A DNA stretch of 37,738 nucleotides from Myxococcales bacterium (lineage in GTDB: Bacteria; Myxococcota; B64-G9), in NCBI GenBank assembly GCA_012798435.1, contig JAAZNF010000093.1, positions 1-37,738 on the forward strand, read 5' to 3'. Shown piece by piece: positions 1 through 7,582 of this stretch; position 1 is the first letter of the stretch, and each line of letters starts with the position of its first letter. Position numbers and translations under genes: made by a program. The notes under the pieces are model-generated. The model was not told the DNA's origin. It ran no database searches and worked only from the letters and a program-made list of their open reading frames with translations.

Positions 1-294
1 GCGGTGGAGAACGGCGTCTGCATGCTGCGCCAGTTCCCCACCCGCAAGCACCACCGGGCCGTGACCTGCCCGCCCGACAGGTGCCAGCCGGTGTGTACCG
101 GGCGCCTGGGCGAGGACCTCTCCGACTACGCCCGCCCGGTGGCCGAACGTTGCATCCGGCAGTTCGTGTGGTGGGCCAACCCCTACGACATTCGCAATTG
201 CGAGGAGAACCTGCGCCGGATCGAGCCCCCCACCGACTTCCTGCTGGCCTACTGGATGGGGCGCTACTACGGCTTCATCCCCGAGGATCTGTAG
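1..294 (+). CDS. C-terminal part of an unknown protein, 5' end outside window
   Basis: The reading frame is open from the first base and ends at a TAG at 292-294, so this is the last ~97 residues of a gene that starts before the window. The visible part has several cysteines and an aromatic-rich tail (YWMGRYYGFIPEDL) that looks like a real protein end rather than random translation. Several Cys in the first 50 residues suggest an exported, disulfide-bonded protein; this is inference. I do not recognise the family. Its last 28 bases overlap the last bases of the convergent papain-family gene, so the two genes share their 3' ends. Confidence 0.6.
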   Translation, partial: AVENGVCMLRQFPTRKHHRAVTCPPDRCQPVCTGRLGEDLSDYARPVAERCIRQFVWWANPYDIRNCEENLRRIEPPTDFLLAYWMGRYYGFIPEDL

Positions 295-3200
295 CGCCGG
301 CACAGGCACAGGAGCAGCACGGCCCCGAGGAACAGGCTGCCGAGACCGCTCCCGCCGACGCTACCGCAACCGCAGCCCGAGCCCGTCTCTACGCCCGGCA
401 GGCACAACCCCTGGACGCAAGACCCGTCGTCACAATCCCCGTCACCGAGACATTGTTCGAGACAGGTCCTGTCCGTCTGCTCGGCTTCCCCGTCGCAGGA
501 CTGCTCGCCGCCACCGGGACAGGGGAAGCGGATGAAGCCATCGCAGGCCGAGTCGTCGTCCAGCCACACCGACTCGCACTGGTGATCCGCGTTGCAGCGG
601 GCATCGCGGCGGGAACCCTGGCAGCGGCCCGGATCGTGGCACACCGGATCGGCCTGGTACTGCGCCGGGCAGTCCTCGGCAACAGAGCAACAGTCCGCGC
701 CCCGGGGGCAACACCACCCACCGCTACAGACTCCGCTCAGGCACTCGCGCTCGGATGAACAGATGTCTCCGTCCGGCTTGCGCTCACGACACTCGCCCGA
801 CGATGTCTCGCAGAAGCCTCTCGGATCGCACTCGTTGTCATTCAAACAAGAACTGGCGCAGGCGTGCTCGTCCGCGCAGGCGTAGGGTTGGCAACTCGAC
901 AGGCCGAACGGCAAGCAGGTCCCCGCTCCATCGCACTCGGCGCCGCCGTAGAGCACGCCCTCCAGGCACAGCGGCTTCTCGCACGGCGTGCCGGCCGGGT
1001 GGAAGGTAAGCGCGCACAACCCGGTGCCATCGCACTCGGCGGCAGAGAGGCACGGCCCGGCGTTGCACGAGTACGAGATGCCCCGGCAGATCCCACCCTG
1101 GCAGATGTCCTTGAAGGTGCAGTTGTCACCGTCGTCGCAGCCGTTGCCGTCCGCCGGGCTCCAGGCCTGTGCGGCCTGATCCGGCCGGCAGACCAGGCAC
1201 GGGTCGGTCGGGTGCGGCGCGCCCCAGAGGTGACAGACCCCGTCGATGAGACAGTATCCCTCTAGCAGACGGTGCGTGCACTCGATCGGATCCCCGTCCC
1301 GGCAGCCATCCTCGGTACACTCCAGAAGGTCGTCACACTCCTTGGGCGGATCGCCACGGCAGGCGCCGCTCCGGCAGGAGTCCTCGCGGGTGCAAGAGAG
1401 CCCGTCGTCGCAGGGCGCTCCCTCGTCGCTGCTCCAATGGAACGGCTCGAGCCAGGGCAGGCACCGCAGACAGATGTTGCCCGGGTTCGGCTCTCCCTCC
1501 AGCCAGCAGGCACCGTCGATGGCGCAGGTTCCGGGTTCGGTCTTGCGGATGCACACCGGCCCGGCGTCGGCGTATCGCAGCGACAACCCGTCGGACAAGT
1601 GGCCCTCGCACGACCAGGACAGGGCGTTCCAGGGATCGTCGCCGGTCAGCCCCACCGTCGCCGAGCGGCCGGCGTCGCCAGCGAGTCGCAGGTAGCGATA
1701 ATCGAGCCCGCCGCCCTCGCGCAAGATGGCCTCGAAGTCCAGCCACGCGGTCGGGTTATCCAGGGGCCGCGCCCGGTGCCACTGAACGACGAGGCGGCGC
1801 GTGGGGGCCGCACCTTCCCGCGCCACCAGCACCCGGCAGCCTTCCTCGGCGGCGCAGAAGAGGTCGTCCCAGTACACCGCCAACAGGCGAACAGGTGATG
1901 CCTCGTTGGGTAGGCACAGGTTCTTAGGGCCAGGCTCCACACCATCCGCGGTGATGGCTCCGTTGACGCTGACGAAGACGCGCTGAACCGGCTCGCTCGA
2001 TAGCGGGAAGACCCACTCGAACCCGATCTCGACGGGCCCGATGGTGATGTCGTCGCCGAAGAGCCCGATGTCCACCCCCTGGCGGGAGATGTCCTCGAAC
2101 GGTTCGTCGCATGGCTCGATGCGAACCGGGTAGTCGTCGCAGTCGTCGCGGGTGCAGTCGAGCCCGTCGATGCACTCGGGCGGGAGCGTGCCCAGGCACT
2201 CGCCGAGGACGCAGCGGTCGGCGCCGTTGCACTGGCGCTTGTCGTCGCACGGCGTGTCGTCGGGCAGCGGGGCGTGGGAGCACCAACCGGAGCGGCAGGC
2301 GTCTTCGGTACACTGCAGCCAGTCGTCCTGGCAGAGGGTGCCGTCGGGTAGCGGCGGATGGATGCAAGCGCCCGAGCGGCACTCGTCGGTGGTGCACTCG
2401 CTACCATCGTCGTCGCAGGCCTCGCCATCGGGGAGAAGGAAGTAACAGCTCCCGTCGCGGCAGGCGTCGTCGCTGCAAGGATTGCCGTCGTCGGGGCAGG
2501 CGATGGCGTTGTTGAAGTCGTGCTGGCAGACGCCGCCGGGGCAGGTGTCGTCGGTGCAGAAGTTGCCGTCGTCGCAGGGGCTCGAGCACACGCTCACCCA
2601 CACCCATCCCTCGCTCGAAGCCGGCGGATCCCAGCGATCGGTCGCAGTGAAGCGCACCCGGTACATCCCCTCCGAGCCCGCCGGCGGCGTCCACACGAAC
2701 TCGCCGCTGTCGCCGTCAAAGGCGGCGCCGATGAGCTCCGGCGGCGCCTCCATGCCATAGCGCACCCCGTCGCCATCCGGGTCGCGCGCCACGACGGAGA
2801 AGCGCAGCTCCTCGCCGGCGCGGGTGGTGCGGGTGTAGAGGGGGTCGAACACCGGCGCGCGGTTGAGCTGGATACCGTACACGCTCCCGCCGCTGCCGAT
2901 GTCGTTGTAGCGGATGCGGAAGAACCCCAGCTCGCCCCAGCCCGGTCCCCAGCTATTCTTGCAGATCCAGGCCTGATCCGCGTCGTCATAGCCGACCAGC
3001 TCCACCAGGTGGTAGCCGGTCGGCTCGCCGCTGACGTGTTCGTACACCCCGCCCTGGTACCAGTAGAAGTCCTCGTACACGGTGAAACCGAAGGTGAGCG
3101 GGGCCTGCTGGAGCGCGGCCTGGAGGCTTGATACGTCGCTCCCGGCGTAGAAGAAACCATGGATGGGGATGGCCCGGGTGGCCCAGTCGCTGCACTTCTG

Positions 3201-3869
3201 GGCGCAGGGCAGATCCTGGGCCGCGTACGGAAAGCACGCCTCGTCCACGATGCCGGTCTTCTGCATGAAGGCGAGCGCGCCCTCGACGAACCCGCCCTGG
3301 CAACCTCCCGCCTCGCTGCACGAGACCACGTCCTGCTCGGAGCGGTCGAAGTCCACCCCCGGGGTGCCGGCCTGGATGAGGTACGCCGACTCGAACACCG
3401 CGGTGGCGCCGAAGGCCCAGCAGCTCCCGCACCCGCCCTGGTCGCGGACCGGCGTCACGAAGTCCCCGCCGTTCTGGCGCCAGTCGAGGGCGGCCGGGAG
3501 TCTCAGCCCCTTGGGCGACGTGAAGCGCGGCACACCCGGCGGGACAGGGCCGGGCGCGGCGCCGAGGCGGCGGCGCTTCTCCTCGAGCGAGAGCCCGGAC
3601 ATCGAGGTGGGCCCGGCTTTCCAGCGAGCGCCGGCCCGCCGGATGGCGCTCTGCACGTCGTCAAGCTCGTCCGCGCCGGCCGGCACCGAAAGCAGCAACA
3701 AGCCACTCAGGAACACGAACATTCGGCCGCGGCTTTGGGCCGCCCGAAAAGCGCGCGACGGCCCGCTCGGGCAGCCGGGCCCTCGCGCTCGTTCGCACTG
3801 TCGATCGCCGTTCGCTGGCGTGCGGTTCTGTCGCTCCATGGATCTACCCCTGCTCCCGCTCATACTCAT
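267..3869 (-). CDS. Secreted papain-family (C1A) cysteine protease with Cys-rich stalk and MYXO-CTERM tail
   Basis: A 1200-residue secreted peptidase. The papain signature is complete: Gln144, Cys150 in GCGSCWAF, His287 in GYHLVELVGYDD and Asn305 in CKNSWGPGWGELGFF. After the protease (about 125-335) comes an Ig-like domain (about 336-427), a first Cys-rich block (428-579), a beta-rich domain (about 580-780), a second long Cys-rich block, and a C-terminal GSGCGCG motif followed by a hydrophobic helix and arginines. That tail is the MYXO-CTERM sorting signal, known for surface anchoring in myxobacteria. The hydrophobic signal segment (MFVFLSGLLLLSVPAGA) begins only at residue 50. The start at 3869 has AGGAG nine bases upstream; 3839 also has a fair Shine-Dalgarno (AGGGG), while 3722, right at the signal peptide, has none. 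The start is 28 bases after the FTR gene, so co-transcription with it is likely. Confidence 0.9.
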   Translation of the reverse strand: MSMSGSRGRSMERQNRTPANGDRQCERARGPGCPSGPSRAFRAAQSRGRMFVFLSGLLLLSVPAGADELDDVQSAIRRAGARWKAGPTSMSGLSLEEKRRRLGAAPGPVPPGVPRFTSPKGLRLPAALDWRQNGGDFVTPVRDQGGCGSCWAFGATAVFESAYLIQAGTPGVDFDRSEQDVVSCSEAGGCQGGFVEGALAFMQKTGIVDEACFPYAAQDLPCAQKCSDWATRAIPIHGFFYAGSDVSSLQAALQQAPLTFGFTVYEDFYWYQGGVYEHVSGEPTGYHLVELVGYDDADQAWICKNSWGPGWGELGFFRIRYNDIGSGGSVYGIQLNRAPVFDPLYTRTTRAGEELRFSVVARDPDGDGVRYGMEAPPELIGAAFDGDSGEFVWTPPAGSEGMYRVRFTATDRWDPPASSEGWVWVSVCSSPCDDGNFCTDDTCPGGVCQHDFNNAIACPDDGNPCSDDACRDGSCYFLLPDGEACDDDGSECTTDECRSGACIHPPLPDGTLCQDDWLQCTEDACRSGWCSHAPLPDDTPCDDKRQCNGADRCVLGECLGTLPPECIDGLDCTRDDCDDYPVRIEPCDEPFEDISRQGVDIGLFGDDITIGPVEIGFEWVFPLSSEPVQRVFVSVNGAITADGVEPGPKNLCLPNEASPVRLLAVYWDDLFCAAEEGCRVLVAREGAAPTRRLVVQWHRARPLDNPTAWLDFEAILREGGGLDYRYLRLAGDAGRSATVGLTGDDPWNALSWSCEGHLSDGLSLRYADAGPVCIRKTEPGTCAIDGACWLEGEPNPGNICLRCLPWLEPFHWSSDEGAPCDDGLSCTREDSCRSGACRGDPPKECDDLLECTEDGCRDGDPIECTHRLLEGYCLIDGVCHLWGAPHPTDPCLVCRPDQAAQAWSPADGNGCDDGDNCTFKDICQGGICRGISYSCNAGPCLSAAECDGTGLCALTFHPAGTPCEKPLCLEGVLYGGAECDGAGTCLPFGLSSCQPYACADEHACASSCLNDNECDPRGFCETSSGECRERKPDGDICSSERECLSGVCSGGWCCPRGADCCSVAEDCPAQYQADPVCHDPGRCQGSRRDARCNADHQCESVWLDDDSACDGFIRFPCPGGGEQSCDGEAEQTDRTCLEQCLGDGDCDDGSCVQGLCLPGVETGSGCGCGSVGGSGLGSLFLGAVLLLCLCRRYRSSGMKP
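2133..2588 (-). repeat. First Cys-rich repeat block in the papain-family protease
   Basis: Residues 428-579 are a run of short modules of the pattern C-D-D-G-x-x-C-x-x-D-x-C-x-x-G-x-C, repeated about six times with uneven spacing. The same pattern recurs in a second block nearer the C-terminus and in the gingipain-type protease at 8848-13530. The modules are probably small disulfide-bonded units that form a rigid stalk (inference). Confidence 0.7.
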
Positions 3870-3897
3870 ATTCCGCGCTCCTGCATCGACATGGGAC

Positions 3898-4407
3898 TTA
3901 TGCGAACCGCTCGAACCGATCCTGGTCCGCCTTGCAGATGGGGCACTTCAGCGGCGGCTTCGGCCGCGCGCACAGGTAGCCGCACACCACGCAGCGCCAC
4001 ACCGGGATGCCCGAGCGGGTGAAGCCCACCAACTCGTCCCGATGCTCCTCCCCCTGGGCCGTACCCGACGGTTCCGGACGTTTTTCCCCCCGCCGCTCCG
4101 GGACCGGTTTCAGCTTGCGCTTCCCCTCGGCCACGGCCTGGGACACGTACAGGCCGCAGTAGCAACCCCCGTGCTCGGCCAGGTCGTCATCGCGGTAATC
4201 GCAGGGGCAGATGATGTCGCGATCCTGCTCGCGCGTGCCGTCCGCCAGACGGCAGGGACAGGCCATGTAACCGTAGCGCGCCTGGTTGACAAGCAGGCCC
4301 TCCATGAGATCGAGCACCAGCTCGCGGTCGGGGTTGAGAAGATACCCTCCCGCCTCGGCCTCGCGCTGGAGCTTGAGCCTGAGCTTCTCGGCCTCTTCGC
4401 GGCTCAT
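3898..4407 (-). CDS. Ferredoxin:thioredoxin reductase catalytic-type protein fused to rubredoxin
   Basis: A 169-residue protein. The N-terminal part has the FTR beta-subunit cysteine pattern: CPC at 50-52, CPC at 68-70 and CYC at 82-84. In the family these bind a 4Fe-4S cluster beside a redox-active disulfide. A basic, charged linker (about 95-125) leads to a rubredoxin-like domain with two C-x2-C knuckles (139/142 and 155/158) for one iron. The expected role is to pass electrons from a donor through the rubredoxin and cluster to a protein disulfide. The ATG at 4407 overlaps the TGA of the upstream glutaredoxin gene (ATGA), so the two are translationally coupled and the glutaredoxin is the likely partner. 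No FTR variable subunit is seen here. The start before the coupling point would only add residues antisense-like in composition, so 4407 is preferred. Confidence 0.9.
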   Translation of the reverse strand: MSREEAEKLRLKLQREAEAGGYLLNPDRELVLDLMEGLLVNQARYGYMACPCRLADGTREQDRDIICPCDYRDDDLAEHGGCYCGLYVSQAVAEGKRKLKPVPERRGEKRPEPSGTAQGEEHRDELVGFTRSGIPVWRCVVCGYLCARPKPPLKCPICKADQDRFERFA

Positions 4408-4658
4408 AGCCCGAGCGCCTCGCGCAGTCGCTCCTCGTCGAAGCCGACGATCACCACCTTGTCGTCGATCACCACGGTGGGGTAGCTGCGCCGAGGGTTG
4501 AAGCGCACGACCTCGTTCGTCACGCGCTCCTTGTCCGGCCCGGTGAGGAGATCCACGTCGTCGCAGCTGAAAGCCTGGCCGTGGTCCTCCAGGAACTTCT
4601 TGGTCTTGCGGCACCAGCCGCAAGTCGATAGCGCATACAGGTGGATCTTGTGGACCAT
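4404..4658 (-). CDS. Glutaredoxin-like protein (CGWC active site)
   Basis: An 84-residue thioredoxin-fold protein with a CGWC redox motif at 13-16, a cis-proline segment (SYPTVVI) and a GFDEERLREAL C-terminal helix, all typical of small glutaredoxins and NrdH-like proteins. It is about the full length of the family. A good Shine-Dalgarno (AAGGAG, six bases before ATG) lies upstream. It sits 32 bases after the FHA gene and overlaps the FTR-rubredoxin gene by four bases. Because its neighbour is an iron-sulfur disulfide reductase, it is probably reduced by that protein rather than by glutathione (inference). Confidence 0.92.
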   Translation of the reverse strand: MVHKIHLYALSTCGWCRKTKKFLEDHGQAFSCDDVDLLTGPDKERVTNEVVRFNPRRSYPTVVIDDKVVIVGFDEERLREALGL

Positions 4659-4690
4659 GCGCGGCTCCTTGAAGTGTTTTCTTTCTCGGT

Positions 4691-5248
4691 TTACGGCCCG
4701 CCGAAGAGTCGCATCACCAAGTTCAAGAAGTCGGACGCCGGCAGGAAGGTCATGCGCCGGCCCCCGAGCTCCACGTCAGCGGCCACGGTCATCTCGACGG
4801 GCTTGCCGTGCCCGTGGCCCGGGACCTTCTGGCCGGAGACCTTGGTGCCGTTGCGCGAGTTCATGTCCTGGATGAAGTACCGATTCATGTGGTCCACCTG
4901 GACAAAGGCGTGAATGGCGGAAACCGAGGCGTCGGGGATCACCACGTCGTTCGACTCGCTCTGCCCCAGCCAGATCACCTCGTCGACGCTGTCGACCTTG
5001 CGCCGCAGCGGGAAGACCAGAAAATCGTGACGCGGGTTGAACGGGACGTCGGCCACGGTGCTGGGTGTCTCCAAATTGAGGGTCGATCCATCGAGCGAGC
5101 GCGGCTCGAGGCGCTGCAGCGGGCCGTGGTGGAGGAGGAACGCCCCGCCGTGTTTTTCCGCGAAGGCCTTGGCATCGAGGGTGCGGCTGTCCTCGGCGAA
5201 GTCCGCGAGACACAACACCGAAGAACCCTTGTTCGACACTGCCTCCAT
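4691..5248 (-). CDS. FHA-domain protein
   Basis: A 185-residue protein with a forkhead-associated domain at about 88-165. Visible landmarks are LGQSESNDVVIPD, SVSAIHAFV and DMNSRNGTKVSGQKV, matching the G-R, S-R-x-H and N-G strands that bind phosphothreonine peptides. The usual Arg positions are Gln95 and Ala111 here, so phosphopeptide binding may be weakened. The N-terminal 85 residues are not recognised; they do not look membrane-spanning. The start at 5248 is chosen because GGAGGT lies five bases upstream; the frame is open further to 5389 without a better site. It is the first gene of the run that continues with glutaredoxin, FTR and the papain-type protease. Confidence 0.85.
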   Translation of the reverse strand: MEAVSNKGSSVLCLADFAEDSRTLDAKAFAEKHGGAFLLHHGPLQRLEPRSLDGSTLNLETPSTVADVPFNPRHDFLVFPLRRKVDSVDEVIWLGQSESNDVVIPDASVSAIHAFVQVDHMNRYFIQDMNSRNGTKVSGQKVPGHGHGKPVEMTVAADVELGGRRMTFLPASDFLNLVMRLFGGP

Positions 5249-5278
5249 ACCGACCTCCCCAAAACAATGCTGAATTGT

Positions 5279-5307
5279 CTTATCCGTCTCCTCACCGGAT
5301 AAGTCAA
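5279..5307 (-). promoter_or_regulatory. Candidate sigma70-type promoter with overlapping inverted repeat, FHA gene
   Basis: On the minus strand TTGACT (5302-5307) is followed after 17 bases by GATAAG (5279-5284), about 30 bases before the FHA start codon. An exact 8-base inverted repeat, CTTATCCG at 5279-5286 and CGGATAAG at 5296-5303, covers both boxes and could be an operator. Seen by eye only. Confidence 0.45.
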
Positions 5308-5517
5308 GCCCGACAAATACCCGACCGAACCTCACCAATACCGTGTTTCGACTGAGAAATTGTTGAACCTGTCGTGGCGCGGCGCGCAAGGCGGTCCTCC
5401 ATGCAGCGGAGCCGGCTTGGCGGCGAGCAATCAGGTGGCCAAGATCATTCTCCTCTCTATCGCGTCGGATCGGGGTATCTGGTACGCTGGGGGTGTTCTC
5501 AAGCGGGAGGTGGCTTC

Positions 5518-7350
5518 ATGCGTGGCGCGATCGCGTTCCTGTGCCTCTTCGCTCTCTCTTGCCGGGGCACGGTGAGCGGCACCCAGGACGGAAGCCCGGA
5601 TGTCACCGAGGAGCCTTCCCCCGCCGATGGCGACGGGGGAGCATCCGATGACGCCGGCCCGCTGCCGGACGACGGCGGAATCACGCCCGACGACGCCGGC
5701 GCGGCGGCCGATGACGGAGCGGTCGTTCCCGACGGCGGCGACGCCTCCGGCGACGACGGCGGGCCGGCAGGCGAGATCATCCCGATGGAGCGGCGGGTGA
5801 TCTGGGAGGGCCACGTGGGCATCCCCGGCGGCATCCCCGCGCGCGCCACCTGCTGCGCCAACCTGCGCGCCTCGGACTTCGGCGACGGCACGGCCGACGC
5901 CACCGCCGCCATCCAGGGCGCGCTGGACAACTGCGCCCCGGAGCAGGCGGTGTGCCTGTCGGCGGGGACCTTCCGCTTCACCGCCACGGTCTTCATTCGC
6001 GAGCGCACCACGCTACGCGGCGCGGGCATGGGCCAGACCGTCTTGAGCTACCAGGGCCCCGCCGGCGGGCGCTCCGCCATCGCCTTCACCAACTGGCCCG
6101 ACTTCGACTCGGCCGCCCACCTGGCCGTCACCGGCGGGGCCGTCAAGGGCTCCACCCGCGTCACCGTTGCCGACGCCTCCGGCGCGGCCGCCGGGAGCGT
6201 CATGCTCATCGACCAGCTCAACGATGGCGATTTCGTAGATCCCGACGGCGTCGAGGGCAAGTGCACCTACTGCGGCCGGGCGAACGGCGACCGCACCCTG
6301 GGCCAGCTCGTCGAGGTCACCTCCGTCAGCGGCGACCAGGTGAGCTTCAACGTGCCGCTCTACTGGAGCTACGACTCGGCGCGCGCGCCCGAGGCCACCT
6401 TCGTGCCGGCGCGGCGCATGCTGCGCTGGGCCGGCCTGGAGGACCTCACCCTCACTCAGCCCCAGGTGTCGGTGACCTACCTCGTCGAGTTGCAGGGCGC
6501 CCAGTACTGCTGGCTGAAGGACGTCGAAGTGCAGAACGTCGACTGGCGGGCGGTGTGGGTCCTCAGCAGCCTGCAGAACGAGATCCGCCGCAGCTACTTT
6601 CACCACAGCATCAACGGCTACGGGCGCTCCCACGGCTACGGCGTGCTGCTGGACATGTTCTCCTCGGCCAACCTGGTGGAGGACAACATGTTCTACTCGC
6701 TGGACGGCGGGTTCATGATGACCGCCGGCGGCGCCGCGGGAAACGTGCTCTCCTACAACTACATGCACGAGGCGCGCTTCGACGACCCGTGGTGGGCCAC
6801 CGCCAGCCCGTGCCTCAACCACGCCCCGCACCCCATGATGAACCTCTGGGAGGGCAACGTGGGCTACCAGCTCAGCGCCGACTTCATCCACGGTTCCTCC
6901 AGCCACAACACCGTCTTCCGCTCAGTCTCGCGCGGCTTCCAGAACGAGACCATCACATCCAACAACAACGCCGTCGAGCTGGCAACGAAGAACTACTACT
7001 ACAACGTCGTAGGCTGCGTGCTGGGGACGGAGGGCCGCTCCAACCGTTATGAGGCCCTACCGGGCCAGGCGTATGACAACACCGAGATCGTCATCTTCGC
7101 ACTGGGGATCATGCACGGGGTCGACGACACGCGGGTGGCCCAGACGCTGCTGCGCCACGGCAACCACGACTTCGTGACCCGGCAGACCGCCTGGGACCCC
7201 GCCATCCCTGCCCGGGCCCTGCCGGCCTCGCTGTACCTTCCCGGCAAACCCGCCTGGTTCGGCGACGTTCCCTTTCCGCCCATCGGCCCCGACGTGACGG
7301 GCCTGATCCACAAGATCCCGGCCCAACTCCGTTTCGAGAGCCTGCCGTAG
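5518..7350 (+). CDS. Lipoprotein with Asp/Gly-rich linker and right-handed beta-helix (pectate-lyase-like) domain
   Basis: A 610-residue lipoprotein. The signal peptide ends in a lipobox (FALSC, Cys15). Residues about 20-85 are a low-complexity Asp/Gly/Pro/Ala linker, typical of surface spacers. From about 110 on the sequence looks like a parallel beta-helix of the pectate lyase superfamily: it opens with DFGDGTADATAAIQGALDNC, common at the start of such folds, then AGTFRFTATVFIRERTTLRGAG, and later has coils rich in Asn and aromatics (for example LVEDNMFYSLDGGFMMTAGG). Such proteins bind or cleave polysaccharides; catalytic residues cannot be assigned by eye, so lyase activity is not shown. 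The ATG at 5518 has GGGAGG seven bases upstream. A longer frame from 5374 lacks a ribosome site and would bury the signal peptide. Confidence 0.85.
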   Translation: MRGAIAFLCLFALSCRGTVSGTQDGSPDVTEEPSPADGDGGASDDAGPLPDDGGITPDDAGAAADDGAVVPDGGDASGDDGGPAGEIIPMERRVIWEGHVGIPGGIPARATCCANLRASDFGDGTADATAAIQGALDNCAPEQAVCLSAGTFRFTATVFIRERTTLRGAGMGQTVLSYQGPAGGRSAIAFTNWPDFDSAAHLAVTGGAVKGSTRVTVADASGAAAGSVMLIDQLNDGDFVDPDGVEGKCTYCGRANGDRTLGQLVEVTSVSGDQVSFNVPLYWSYDSARAPEATFVPARRMLRWAGLEDLTLTQPQVSVTYLVELQGAQYCWLKDVEVQNVDWRAVWVLSSLQNEIRRSYFHHSINGYGRSHGYGVLLDMFSSANLVEDNMFYSLDGGFMMTAGGAAGNVLSYNYMHEARFDDPWWATASPCLNHAPHPMMNLWEGNVGYQLSADFIHGSSSHNTVFRSVSRGFQNETITSNNNAVELATKNYYYNVVGCVLGTEGRSNRYEALPGQAYDNTEIVIFALGIMHGVDDTRVAQTLLRHGNHDFVTRQTAWDPAIPARALPASLYLPGKPAWFGDVPFPPIGPDVTGLIHKIPAQLRFESLP

Positions 7351-7362
7351 CGTCGCTCGCCC

Positions 7363-7475
7363 TCACCCGCCGGCGAACCGGGCGACTTTCCCGGCGAAGG
7401 CCTCCACCGCGGCCCAGCCGGTGCAAAGTTGTCCTTGCTGGTGTCGGTGTCGCCGCCCTCCTTGCGCAGTATGAA
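7363..7475 (-). pseudogene. Remnant of a flavodoxin-domain protein C-terminus, frameshifted
   Basis: On the minus strand the gap between two lipoprotein genes translates as FILRKEGGDTDTSKDNF and then, after a one-base frame change near 7428, as CTGWAAVEAFAGKVARFAGG followed by TGA at 7363-7365. Together this resembles the C-terminal end of flavodoxin-domain proteins of the HemG-like type, where an xGGDTDTSxD segment is followed by a TxW-x-AV-x-x-F helix (family recall, not a search). A TGA interrupts the frame just upstream at 7476-7478 and nothing recognisable lies beyond. It is therefore a decayed fragment, not a working gene. Loss of one T in the run at 7427-7429 would explain the frameshift. 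Confidence 0.5.
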
Positions 7476-7534
7476 TCATCCAGGCCAGGCGAATCCGCGT
7501 CGCATCTTACGCCCGAAGCGTTCCTCCCCGGGAT

Positions 7535-7562
7535 TTGCATAAAAGCATCAAATAAGTACTAT
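7535..7562 (+). promoter_or_regulatory. Candidate sigma70-type promoter for the TolB-like lipoprotein gene
   Basis: TTGCAT at 7535-7540 and TACTAT at 7557-7562 are separated by 16 bases. The stretch is A/T-rich compared with its surroundings. The ribosome site GGAGGAG (7571-7577) and the ATG at 7583 follow closely, so the leader would be very short. Confidence 0.4.
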
Positions 7563-7582
7563 TTCTCGAAGGAGGAGCCCTC

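Noticed and set aside
81-758. 225-residue plus-strand frame at the start of the window
   Set aside because: It overlaps both the unknown gene end and the 3' part of the papain-type protease in other frames, and its sequence is low-complexity Ala/Arg/Pro.
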